A stretch of 64,000 nucleotides of DNA from Takifugu bimaculatus (lineage: Eukaryota > Chordata > Actinopteri > Tetraodontiformes > Tetraodontidae): NCBI GenBank assembly GCA_004026145.2, contig CP034995.1, forward strand, positions 2,004,226-2,068,225, in the 5' to 3' direction. The translations under genes and the position numbers were made by a program. The notes below the pieces were generated by a model. That model was not told the DNA's origin, ran no database searches, and saw only the letters and a list, made by a program, of their open reading frames with translations. The number at the start of each line of letters is the position of its first letter. The stretch's first letter is position 1. Positions 40,515 through 51,442 of the stretch are shown one piece after another.

Positions 40515-42384
40515 GAAAACACAACCGAAACACTTTGTTCATCCCAGCGTACCAGCAGCAGCAGAGAATCGTTAACGGTTACACGTTGGACTCCGTCACA
40601 GTAGGGGGGCGACATGCCTAGTTGTTCAGGGAACCGCTTCCTGTTCCTGGAGCGATGGCCACATAGACACCAGTTTCAGGGCTAATGAGGTCCGGAATCA
40701 GATCACCTGACAGACAACTGCTGCCGAACTGGCAACTCTGGCAAAGTTCAAGTCGCTGCTGTATGTCAACAAACCCAAACCTGCTCGTCCAATTAAGTGC
40801 TTCAGATTGGGGCTTCATCACGTTGAGTAATTATGTTAAAGAGCTCTTGAAAACATTTTGCCGTGGGAGTAATTTAACCTGGAGGAGCTCATTTTCAAAA
40901 ACAGCTCAAGACTGACCATCTGTGACTCTGGAGCTCCAGCGGAGGATTAAAACATGACGCGTCACGTCACGGCCGCCCCTTTTGTTCCGATCTTAATCAC
41001 CAGTTTCCAGCTCTTTCTGAATTTTTCTTCCCCTTAATTAAAAAGGGGTTCATTACTGGCTGAGGAGCAACCAGGGAACGGTCTTTTTCGGTCTCAGCTT
41101 TGTGTTTATTTAGTCCCCTTTCATAGGCGATCGTGTGTTGCGGCTACATGTTGGTGATTACGGTGATGTGAATGGAAGAGACGCCACCAGTCTGGTTCCA
41201 TGCGGGGAAGTAGTAAAGCTTTATTAGCACCACTGGGTTGAACACGCACGCCTCCCACAAACTTTGTGAGACCACTTGATAGAATTTATGAAGCAGTAGC
41301 AGGATGAGACCTCTGGGTTCCATTCAGGTTCCCAATAAACGTGTCATTGGGCCTGGAGAGGAAGGGGACACGTGCGCTTTCTGACAGTCTGTGGCTGCAG
41401 GAAGGGAAGGTCCGTGAAATCCACCTGACCTGCAGGTCTGGCTCGGGTGGAACAAGCCGGCTGAGGCGTCTGGCACATCTGCATGAGAGAAACACTGGAA
41501 GAGTGACACCTCGCTGGCAAAGAAGCACTCACCAAATCACGGAGTCCATCAGTATTTTAAGAAGAACATCATAAAAGATCACACTTTCGGAGATGGTCCA
41601 GGATCCAGCAGATATTGGAGACACCTGCTGTCATTACCCACAATTCACAGGTAAACGACCTTTGATCCCTACAAACAGGAAGTCCGACCCTAGTTGATAA
41701 TGAAGGAACAACGAGAATCCAAATCAAGGGCAGATCTGGGAGGTTTTTGTTCGACTAAACAGGAACATTTTGGCTACATTACGCAGATTGTGGCAGACGG
41801 GAGAGAAAGTCCTAATTTCGTATTCAAACCATTTTCTGATTATGGGTTGTATTGAACTACAAATCAGAATAAATGTGCAAACAAAACTAGATTGAGGGAT
41901 TTAATCTGTGATTGGAGCCAGACTGAGGTAAATATGTGACAAACGCCTCTTTTGTTAACGGTGGAGAACAGGAAGCTGCTGCTGGATTGAAGTACCTTGA
42001 TGATCAGGCATGAACCTCATTTTTAAACGCACCTTCAGATGGAGTCACGCTGTTGTTCAGCATCCATCACTGTGACTGGATTCAGAGGGAACCCAATGCT
42101 TTTATCTCCTGTCCTGATCCGACGGACTTCTTCCCTGACCTCCTCGGCGTGGACAGCAGAGCCGCACAGACGCCTTTTCCTCCCGCTCAGGAACCACAAC
42201 ACTGAGCCCACTCACATGTTTAATCTATTCCCCACTGAGACGGCAGCCGAGAACACCGTCAAGCCCCTGACCCCCCACATCTGCCACAGCAGCCTGTTAA
42301 TTAACAGCACGCATCTGCTGGGAGGATCCCTGGCCTTCTAATCACCTGACTGGCATCAACCGGAGGTTTGGGTTGCTTTATGTA

Positions 42385-42426
42385 TACATGGACCCAGTGT
42401 TGAGCAGGCAACACTGGGTCCATGTA
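42385..42426. repeat. Perfect inverted repeat, 18-bp arms, 6-nt loop
   Basis: Arms at 42385-42402 and 42409-42426 are exact reverse complements around AGCAGG. The hairpin directly adjoins a minus-strand copy of the dispersed repeat found elsewhere in the window. Confidence 0.85.
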
Positions 42427-42502
42427 GGCAACAGTGTCAGGGAAAAACCTCCTTTAACAGGGAAGAACCTTGAGCAGGACCAGCCTCATATGGGGGGACA
42501 CA
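42427..42502 (-). repeat. Dispersed fish repeat, copy 4 (minus strand fragment)
   Basis: Read on the minus strand, this matches the GAGGCTGGTCCTGCTCAAGG and CTGTTAAAGG blocks of the copies at 33.8, 43.9 and 55.2 kb. It lacks the GATTGATTGA end, which is replaced by the adjacent hairpin. Confidence 0.7.
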
Positions 42503-43785
42503 TACATCATTCATGCGAATCCATTCAGCAACGTGTGGCTGGTAAGACAATTTTCTCCAGATCTACTTCCTGTGATTCCTGTCCATTTGAATCCTTTAGG
42601 CTAAATATGATGCAGCGATGAGGAAGAATTCTCGGTTTCCCTGATTGGACGGAGGAGGCGTGGTTAATACGGAGGAGGCCACAGAAACGGCGAGGAGAGA
42701 GGTCCAACCCAATCAGACCTCATTTGTCCTGCGACCGAACACGGAGATGTCAGATGGAAGTGGACAGGTCCCGTCTCTGAGCCAATCAGATCAGTGGAGC
42801 GTGGCGGCGCCCTCCAGCCTCATCCGGTGCGTCTGTGAACGGCCGTCTGTGCATCCCCTTGTCTGCAGATCACCTTTGTCCAGCTGGCTGCTCCGGGTCA
42901 CACGGCTGCTGGCTAACGCCTGCACAAGTGGCGATGGCGGCGCTCGTCAAGATCTTTAAGGTCTCTTTGTGAGCAAAGGAAAACCAACTGACAGCGTTGG
43001 TTTTGTGCTTCTAGTCCGAGGCCTGACTTTACATCGTGCGGCATCATGAAGGCTGAAATGTCTGTAGCCTCTCAAGGTATTGATGCAGGAAGCAAACTGG
43101 TTGATGCTTTATGTGAAGCATCTAAACATCTGGCTGCTGTGCTCCACTGGGCGGATCCTCAGCGGGACTCCGTGACATCACATTCACCATAAAGCTGCTG
43201 CACACTTCAGTCAGTGGAAGGTTTGATAGGCGGACCTGTGGGGCCGTATGGATACGTGCATTGACTGTATACAGCTGCATTCATTTCATGCTTGGAAACA
43301 GATTGAAGTGAGCAAAAGCCTGAAAGTGTGAGCCCACAGCTCACAGAGCTACGTTTTGAAAGGGTCCCTTAAAGGCCATGATTGGGATAAAGCGCCTGTG
43401 GCTCAGAAGTAGAAAAGGATACAAACACATGAAGGCATCTCCAGGAATTGAGCTTTGAACTCTGGACGAAGCGGTGAGAATTAGGATTTATGATTCAAAT
43501 AAAGGAAGAAAGTGGCAGAGTGTATTTAATGGTGTATTTGAGAATCTGGCCCTGAACCAGGCAGGAGGATCTCCCTGACCAGGAGGAAAACAGACTCCTG
43601 GGGGGTTATTTTTTTGTGCTGAGTATTTCTTCATTTTCATCTTTGCCTATTTTAGCACCACTGATAGCGCACCGGGGGGTTCTGATAGCGCTTGAAGTTA
43701 TTTCTTGTGTAGTTTCTCTGCTTCTCTCCCCACTCTCTCTGTATCCATCTACATATCTACCTTAATAGCTGTATTCTGACCTACT

Positions 43786-44083
43786 GACCTCCGACCCCGC
43801 TGACCCATTCAACTCAACTCTACCGGCAGTTTATTATAATTAATATAATGTATTTCTATGTTCTACCTATTCTCTCCTCTACTTGTCCTCCCCCCCTTCT
43901 CCTCTCTCTCTCTACCCAGCCGGCCATCAGCAGGAGGGTCCCCCTACATGAGCCTGGTCCTGCTCAAGGTTTCTTACTGTTAAAGGGGAGTTTTTCCTTG
44001 CCACTGTTGCTTGTTGGGGGTCAGGCCCGTGGGATTCTGTAAAGAGCCGACAAACATATAAATAAAGATTAGATTGATTTGCT
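43786..44083 (+). repeat. Dispersed fish repeat, copy 2
   Basis: It begins with GACCTCCGACCCCGCTGACCC, which is also seen at 55069 with one change. It runs through a C/T-rich middle and CCCAGCCGGCCATCAGCAGG to an ATAAATAAAGATT end. The block is shared with copy 3 over most of its length, so this unit is about 300 bp. Confidence 0.8.
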
Positions 44084-44098
44084 TTGATGTGATTTGGT

Positions 44099-44219
44099 GC
44101 CATTGAGCAAGGTACTAAACCCCTAAATGCTCCCATTGGGCCCACCAAGGGCCCACATACGGCAGTGACATACTGTACCTTGCCTTAGCAGCTGGGATAG
44201 GCTCCAACCCCCGTCACGA
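44099..44219 (+). repeat. Second dispersed fish repeat type
   Basis: Phrases such as TTGAGCAAGGTACTAAACCC and GGGATAGGCTCCAACCCC are familiar from common teleost interspersed repeats. The copy is degenerate and its ends are unclear. Confidence 0.5.
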
Positions 44220-45365
44220 TAAAGAAGAGGAAGATAGGCAAGAAAAGAAAAGATAGCACACTCACAAATGTGCACAGCAGCTCTGCACATACTTTACTGT
44301 ATATGTCATATGATGAGGAGGGTTAAGCCTCAGCCCACACGTTCTGCTCTCCATTTCAAAACGAGTGTAGCAAAGCCCCAGAGTAAATATACCTCCTCAC
44401 TCTCGCTCCCTCCCTGCCACATTGATGGGCAATAATTTTCCATCCACATTACATAATTCTGATAAACCTCTTAAAAATGCTTCGCCTCAACCTCTGAAGA
44501 CTGCTAATCCCCCTGGATGGCGGCGGGCGTTAGCCAGTTTCGATTTCAATAACAGTTAGCATTTTCTGCGACGATTTTATTGGATGTATTTATTTCCCCG
44601 GGTTTCACCGACGGCAGCAGTCTGGGCGACAGATCCGCTGGAACCCGAAATCTTGTGTCAGCAAGTCAAACCTCGCAAAAGACTCGGGGCAGATTTGAAA
44701 GTTTCTACGCTTTGTTTCTGGCCATTAATATCCCATCAGAGCAATGTTGCAGAAACGTACCGAGGGCTGAAATTACACACGTGTACGCGCCCGAGAGAAA
44801 ATGGGTAAACTCCAAAAAAAGTGTTTCTAAAAGTGGGAGAATGATAATACACACCCTCACTCAGAGGCAGGCAAACACACTGGAGCCAGCAGGGAGCTTA
44901 ATTCATTCAGCTCCATACAAAGAAGTGTGATAATGAACGCTGTCTGTCTCCCTCGCACGAGCATCCTTCAGTAAAAATAGAGCCGAGCTGCTTGTGGCGT
45001 CCACAGTGGAAGCTTTTGATGCAGCGAAGAATCATTTCACAGGGACGTCCCTGGGAAAAGGTGGCTGTAATCTTATTGTGAAGGAGCAGAGAAATCCCAG
45101 TCTTACACCGGTTTTTGTAAAAGCGCGTGAAAGAGGTGGAAAATGATGAAACCAGTCTTCCCATTTATCCAGTATCAGAGAGGAATTTGAGTGTTCTCTC
45201 TCCTGAGCCAAATCTGATTAACAAATCAACTTCAGTCCTGTTATCAGCTGAAACTGCTGTTCCTCCCTCAAACAGAAAGAGAGATATCCATGAACCTCGG
45301 GGCAGATTTCCAAAGATCCTAAATGACGGACTCACGATGAGGTTCTTGACCCTTACAACACACCG

Positions 45366-45380
45366 CCACTAGAGGGCGAC
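45366..45380 (+). promoter_or_regulatory. CTCF-like motif, forward orientation
   Basis: CCACTAGAGGGCGAC is a near-consensus CTCF core in the same orientation as the motif at 35.6 kb. Binding is not shown by sequence alone. Confidence 0.5.
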
Positions 45381-48300
45381 CTCGAAAAGGGGCAGGGAAT
45401 TCAATTGTTCTTCTGCTTCCAAATAAAAGAATGTGCATACGCAGAAAATGTGGTTATGCCCTCCCTCTACCTCCCTCAGAGCAGAAAAGCAAGCAATTAC
45501 AATGTGCTCAGATGAGCGTTGAGGAGCATTGAAATGATGATCAAGAGGTACATTGAGAGGATTAGTGAGAATAATTAGAAAATATTCATTCATCTCTTTT
45601 ATTTACACACATACATTAACACTGTAGTTAATGCTGAATCTCAAGGTATCGCAAATGTAGGAGCTGATAGCATAAAATTGACCGTTTTATTCATTTTAAT
45701 GAGCCTTTAACTGCGTTCACAGCACAACCACTGACGACCCTCCCCCACCTGACTGGTCTGAATCAGGCGTAAAATGCCTTCCTCACTCTTCCTCAAACTC
45801 AGAGATTGCGTGAAGCTCTTCTATGCCTGGAACTCGCTGCGAATCACACAAAAGCTGCAGGTCACTGAGTCTGGTCCCTCTCACAGCTCAGAATGAGAAC
45901 ATTGTGTGGGAAAGGTCAGAGGAAAAAAGTGGCCTTAAAGTGCCGCGAGCATCACCAGACGCACGAGGTTCCGTCTCTTCTCCATCGCAAACAGTTGTTG
46001 TCTGGGCAAATAAACTGTTCTGAGCAGACTCGTTAATCCCACTGGGTAATTACAGCCTCGTGGCTTGTTGGCCTCACACGGCACCGAGCTGATGCTGATA
46101 TATGGCCTCCCGATCCGCTTCGATCTTCATCTGTCCAGCTGCAGGAGAATTCACCCCACGTCAGGTATCTGCTCATCCGTCCGGACTCCCCTGTGATCTG
46201 TCGCCACGGTGACCGTGCCGGAACGCAGCCTGGCTCAAAAGAGTAATCCACAGAGCAGGTCCTTCTGCGTGGAGCTCATCAACATGACCTGGTCAGGGTG
46301 TTTGTTCAGGGGGACGTGAGGACAAAAGGCTTTGATGAGCCGTGACGGGAATAACAGGTGAAGACCAGCTCACTGATCAGAAACTGGCGATCTCCCCCGA
46401 GACTGAAAAACCGGCATAACCGAGGGCGCTTGTCGTCGTGGAGGAGGAGAAAAGTATTATATAAAGGTTGCTGACACTTACACTTCATCCTCCAGGTGAA
46501 GAAGCGCCATGTTGCTGCCATATCTGTTCATCACCAACAGATTATGACGACTTCATCTTTCATAGAATCTAACGACAATCACTACTCATTGGCTGCTGCT
46601 GGCAGAGAGAATCTCGCCTGGGCAAAATGATCTGCGCGGCCACGTGCTGGCAATCCAGATCACCGCAGAAATCGAATGAGGAGTTCTCGTCATGGCTGCG
46701 TAACCGATCTGAGTTCAGTCACAGGTAAAAACTGGAGCTGAACCTCTGATTTATGCAGCCTTCATCTGTTGTGGGAGAATCTCATTTTAATTATAATCCA
46801 ACTTCAGGCAGGTTGGCTGGAGCGGATATGAGGCACGTCTTTCATGCACCAGCCTGTTTCTGCACCACATCAAGTCAATAAACGGAGGTGGGGGAGGGCG
46901 GCCTGATCACCCAGCGGGTGTCCCACCTGTTTGTCCCTGTCCCTGCTGCTTTACACTCTGGCTCCGCTCTCTGACCCCCGGCGTCCTGAACTCTGGATCT
47001 GGCCTGCTGGGATGGATCCACATTAAAACTGTCTCAACAAACAGAAGGAAGGATCTGAGGTCCTTTGATTCGGCAGTAAACTTCCGCGAGCTCTCGCAGC
47101 GAGACCACCTCCCAATTCTGCTCCAGAGAGCCTGAATGTTATGGGCTCTAACGGACCGTGGTGAATTTCGCCGTCTGCGGTTGATCTAATCTGCATGTTT
47201 TGAGGTTTTTCCTTCATGTGCAGCACTGAAGTGAAGCGGGAGGAGACACTGGCACTCAATTCGAGCCCAACTGATTCAGGTTGCTGTAGTGTTGGTACGG
47301 CGTGCACATAGCGCACACTCAACAGGGAGCAGGGACGCGGACGCCAGGCGCTCACTGACAAGTCATTGAGGTGCCGAGGCCCCTGGAGGAGGCAGAGCTG
47401 AGAGTTAATGATCTTTCTGTATGCAAAGGCCACGGTTCAAAAGGCTCTGGCATGATGGGAAGTGGCAAAACCCCATTAACTCCATGACAGAGTCTGCCAC
47501 CAGTAATATGTTCGTTCTTTTTCTCCAGTCTGGACATCCTTTTGTCTCCTCTCGCTTCTGCCTGCCTCTTATTTGTAAGGCAGGAGAGGACAGATCCATG
47601 TTACTGGTCCTGTCGTCCCTTTACCTTCGCTCCTGTTTACTTCTTAAGTTCGCTTTGTCCTTTTTTTTCATTCCTTTTCTCCATATATCAATATCTATAG
47701 AGCCAGTCGGGCTCTCATCTGGGTTCTCTTTACAGATAAACAGCGGCGAGGATGGATTACGATGACAGAAGAACATCTTGGACGTCTCAGTGTCCATCTG
47801 GCTGCATCCTTGCTCTGGTTTTAATCCCCGCTTGAGAAAGGACATTGTCCACCAATTAGCACCAGCTAATAGACTGATTTAAACGTCCATTGGCCAACAA
47901 ATGGACCGATCAAAAACATAGCAGGGTAGACTGAAGGTCAACACTCAGAGGCCGGGTCAGGAGAGTCCAGGAGGACATGTCCTGGTGGCCTGGACTTGCT
48001 CCCATTTGATCCCCGTCATCCACCAGCCAGCTTCAAAATGCCACCAACTGTGTGCATGTAAATCACCAGGCAGAGGGAGGGGCGACGTGCACGTCCAGCC
48101 CAGAATTCTCTCAGGCAAAGAGGAACTAAAGCGTTAGACCCCAACCACGAGTCGAATAAGGTCTGACTGAGTGAAGGAAAGAACCTCGGCAGCATTCATT
48201 TGTGTCCTTTTTGAATGTCTATTAAAGTCTGCCGACAGACACACGGAGACTTGAGCCACAATCAATTAGGTGTGACCATGGCGCCGCCTGACAGTTGTTA

Positions 48301-48779
48301 TTATCCAGCTCTAAAAGTGGCAGAGAGCAGAAGAAGATTCAGGGATGTGGGTGGGAAGAGCAGTGCCGCCACTCTGCTGTAGTGGGGCTGACAAATGAGC
48401 TCGCTAACGGGGCATTAGCCTTTTTTACTGTCACTGGGGAAATGTGGCACCACAAAATTACATCAAATCCGCGTCTCATGCGGGCTGTCACAGCAGCCTC
48501 CAACTGATATCTGTCTCACTTAGGCAGCCAAACTCAGGCTGGACACTCTTCTTCTGTGGTGTTTTTATGGTGGGAAAAAACTGTAGGGCTGATTATTACA
48601 GATGCCAGGAAAATTACACTGATTCTTATCATAATCACGTATGTCAGTAGAAATGGGAGAAGATTATTAATTCTAGACAGCAGCAACAGCGGAACCACAG
48701 TTAACTGTTGCCACCCGCTGGTCAAACACGGTACTACAGCTGGTCCTGACGCAGCGTTAAAAGGATCCAGATGTCCATG

Positions 48780-48889
48780 CAACACCGGTGGAACATGACG
48801 TCCAGTCAACACCGGTGGAGCCTGAAGTCCAGGCAACACCGGTGGAACATGACGTCCAGGCAACACCGGTAGAGCATGATGTCCAGACA
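48780..48889 (+). repeat. 27-bp minisatellite, about four copies
   Basis: Units start at 48780, 48807, 48834 and 48861, each beginning CAACACCGGT and containing GAACATGACGTCCAGG or a close variant. Because 27 is a multiple of three, the array is open as a nine-residue TPVEHDVQA repeat, but nothing indicates that it is translated. Confidence 0.88.
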
Positions 48890-49356
48890 TCAGTCCAAAG
48901 ACATATTATTAAAGCCCTCTATCCCAGTAAAGCTCTGCAGATGTTGCAGCTGTGCAGCACTGAAGGCGTCACTGTGAGCGTGCACGGCTGCAGCGCTGCA
49001 CACGTGTAGTGAGACAAGCTACAGAGAATGTTGAAAAGCGGAAAAGCGAGTTTGGACAACCCCAACTTTTCACTTCCTGCACCGGGTTCTGTCGCACGCT
49101 GAAAACCGCGTCTCTGCACGGTGACTTGTCAGGCCCCGGACCTCCACCCCCTAGGAGGTCAGCGCCCACTGTAACATGAACACTTAACAAGGAGAGGTGT
49201 GATTTCCTTCCTTCGCCTGGACTGAAGGCTGCCTGGTACCTGTGCGGACTTGCCCGCGGAGCAGTGCAGGTAGAACACGCCTAAACTCGAGCGGCTGCGC
49301 GGTGGAGCTAACCGAACATCTCTGACTCCGTCTGAGAAGCAAAGATCCGGACTGAA

Positions 49357-49444
49357 ATGTCGCTGAATGCGAGCGCAGCTCGAACACTAAGGGAGATCCA
49401 GCAGATTCCTGGAAATGAAGTCTGCGCAGACTGCGGAGCCCTCG
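49357..49444 (+). CDS. adap1: adap1 exon 1: start and first half of zinc finger
   Basis: The exon encodes MSLNASAARTLREIQQIPGN followed by EVCADCGAL. It holds the first Cys pair of the ArfGAP zinc finger and ends in phase 1 before GTGAGA. Confidence 0.92.
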
Positions 49445-51408
49445 GTGAGACCGAGTTTTTCCTAGATTTTTGTGCAGGCGCGGAGCAGAACACTCCGCCA
49501 CAACCTACTACTAATGTTTATCTGTTATCATTTAAACCTTCGTAGCCGCATTGGGTGCTGAATCAAAGCTAAGTTTGGGTTAGCATTTTGATACTCATAG
49601 GCTCAGAAAACAGAAAATCATAGAGCACATGAAGGTAAATAGTGCCACCAGGTGAGGCGTTTCTCATGGCGGAAGACTACAAAAGAAGTCCGGCGGCGAG
49701 TCTGAACGTGCAGATCAGACCTGATCACAACCTTCAGCTGTGATTTATGCATCTTTGTCATTTTAGATCGTGAATTACACATATTAGAATGAAAAACAAA
49801 AGCCAGTGGAGGAGTGAGAGATATGAATTTGATCACTTTTAACCTCCATTAATGGATTAACTGAGAGAGCATCAGCTGTGTTGTGAGATAAGATTCCTTG
49901 ATATGACCTGATAATATGGATGTTTGATACGTTTTTAGAAAACATTAATAAAATGCAGAATGTGCCTTGTTTAGTTCCCATGTTCACCCTCCAGTCACCT
50001 CCTCCGAGTACCAGAAACTCTTCCTTCCATCTGTGCATCTCTCAGTCGAGTTTGTGCTTTTCAATTTTCTCTCTGAAGATCCTGGTTGGGGGTCCTGCTC
50101 CCTGGGGGTCTTCATCTGTCTGGACTGCTCTGGGATCCACCGCAACATTCCTGCCATCAGTAAGGTGAAGTCGCTGAACCTTTCACACTGGGAGGACCAT
50201 GAACTTCAGGTGCGACCTCAGATTATGAACTTTGGTTGGTCGGTTGGAGTGATGTTGGTGACCCTTCAAATCTCATTTTAAAGCTAGTTTCACCTCTGCG
50301 ACGTGACGCCCTTGCTGGGTAATCAAATCCAACACTCTCAGGCTATCGCATTCCTGCCCAGTATGTTTGTACAGAGGTAATAAAGTGTGGCTGTACTTTG
50401 CACTTCGGTTGGGAAACATTTAATTTATCATCTTTGTCTCTAAATATTTCCGAGTTGAGCTGCTGAACAGAAAGGGTGTAAAAATGCGGCTCCAAGTGAG
50501 TCATCTGTTTCTCATCTGTGTTCTTCTCAGTTGATGGCTGAGAATGGTAATCAGATGGCCAAGAGCAAATATGAGGCCGCTGTTCCAGTCTACTACTATA
50601 AACCAACCCACAAAGACTGCCGGTGAGTAACCATAGCTACGCAGATAACAGTGTGTACGCTGTATGCTGCTGCACCCTTGTGTATAAAGTACTGCAAATG
50701 ATAGATGCTGGGTAATAGACCCCGCTGACCTGGGTCTGTGGATCCCAGTGAGACCAGTTGGCTGGTCCATATACTGGTGGGTGTAAATAAAGTTGTGCAC
50801 AGCTGTCAGAGGCAACAGTGACAGCCGGTTCTGTTGCCTTTCAGGCTACGATGTCAGGGTCAGCAATGGGTTTATTCTGTGGGTAGATCCCTGATGTGAT
50901 CACCTGATAGTCGTGATGAGATCATGCTGCAGACTTATGCTACCAGCCAACAGCTCAGTCTGTGTTGTCCAATGATAACCCTAAACAAATGCTTCCTTCT
51001 ACTGTTAATGTTTAAATAGTTTAACTCATTAATTTTCTATTTATTTATGGTTACAAGGTTTAGAGGCCATCAGAGGCACTTGAACTATCATCTAATCAAC
51101 ACTAAATCAATAAAAACAAGCCTTTGGGTGTGACAAGCCTAGCAAGTCAAATCAAAGTAGATGTAGAAAATGTAAACTAGTAAATCTTAATAAAATGTAC
51201 GACAGTTACGGCCACTGAGGTAACTTTGTACATCTGATATGAACAAAAAACTCACATGTTTTACCACCTTTACAGGATAAAGTGACTTTAATCGCTGAAA
51301 TGTGTGTGTTTATAATAATTATGTCTGCCTCGATCTCTCTTTCGTGTCTGTCTAAAACTCTATTAGCCAGCCAGTAGCATTGTTGGAGCTGGCTGTGTTG
51401 ATGTGTCC

Positions 51409-51442
<34 letters not shown>

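Larger units (their letters stand above)
35802..42384. other. Gene-poor intergenic region, part 1
   Basis: No frame here has recognisable homology. Contents: probable cacna1i 3' UTR, whose end is unknown; a run of 17 C (37537-37553); a C-rich G4-type tract (37768-37785); a GT repeat followed by 21 G (about 38122-38158); a CA repeat (about 38925-38946); and a foldback at 40428-40514. Confidence 0.65.
42503..49356. other. Gene-poor intergenic region, part 2
   Basis: No coding homology is recognised. Contents: dispersed repeats at 43786-44083 and 44099-44219, a CTCF-like motif at 45366-45380, and a 27-bp minisatellite at 48780-48889. The last few hundred bases before 49357 must hold the adap1 promoter and 5' UTR; no TATA box is apparent there. 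Confidence 0.65.

Noticed and set aside
43848..44042. RVPLHEPGPAQGF-type peptides recurring at 33.8, 43.9 and 55.2 kb
   Set aside because: They come from the shared nucleotide repeat, not from a gene family; each copy is short and interrupted.
47023..47433. A 136-codon minus-strand frame in the intergenic region
   Set aside because: No homology, ordinary intergenic composition and no neighbouring exons; best explained by chance.
48788..49009. Frame with nine-residue repeats next to adap1
   Set aside because: It arises from a 27-bp minisatellite whose length happens to be a multiple of three.
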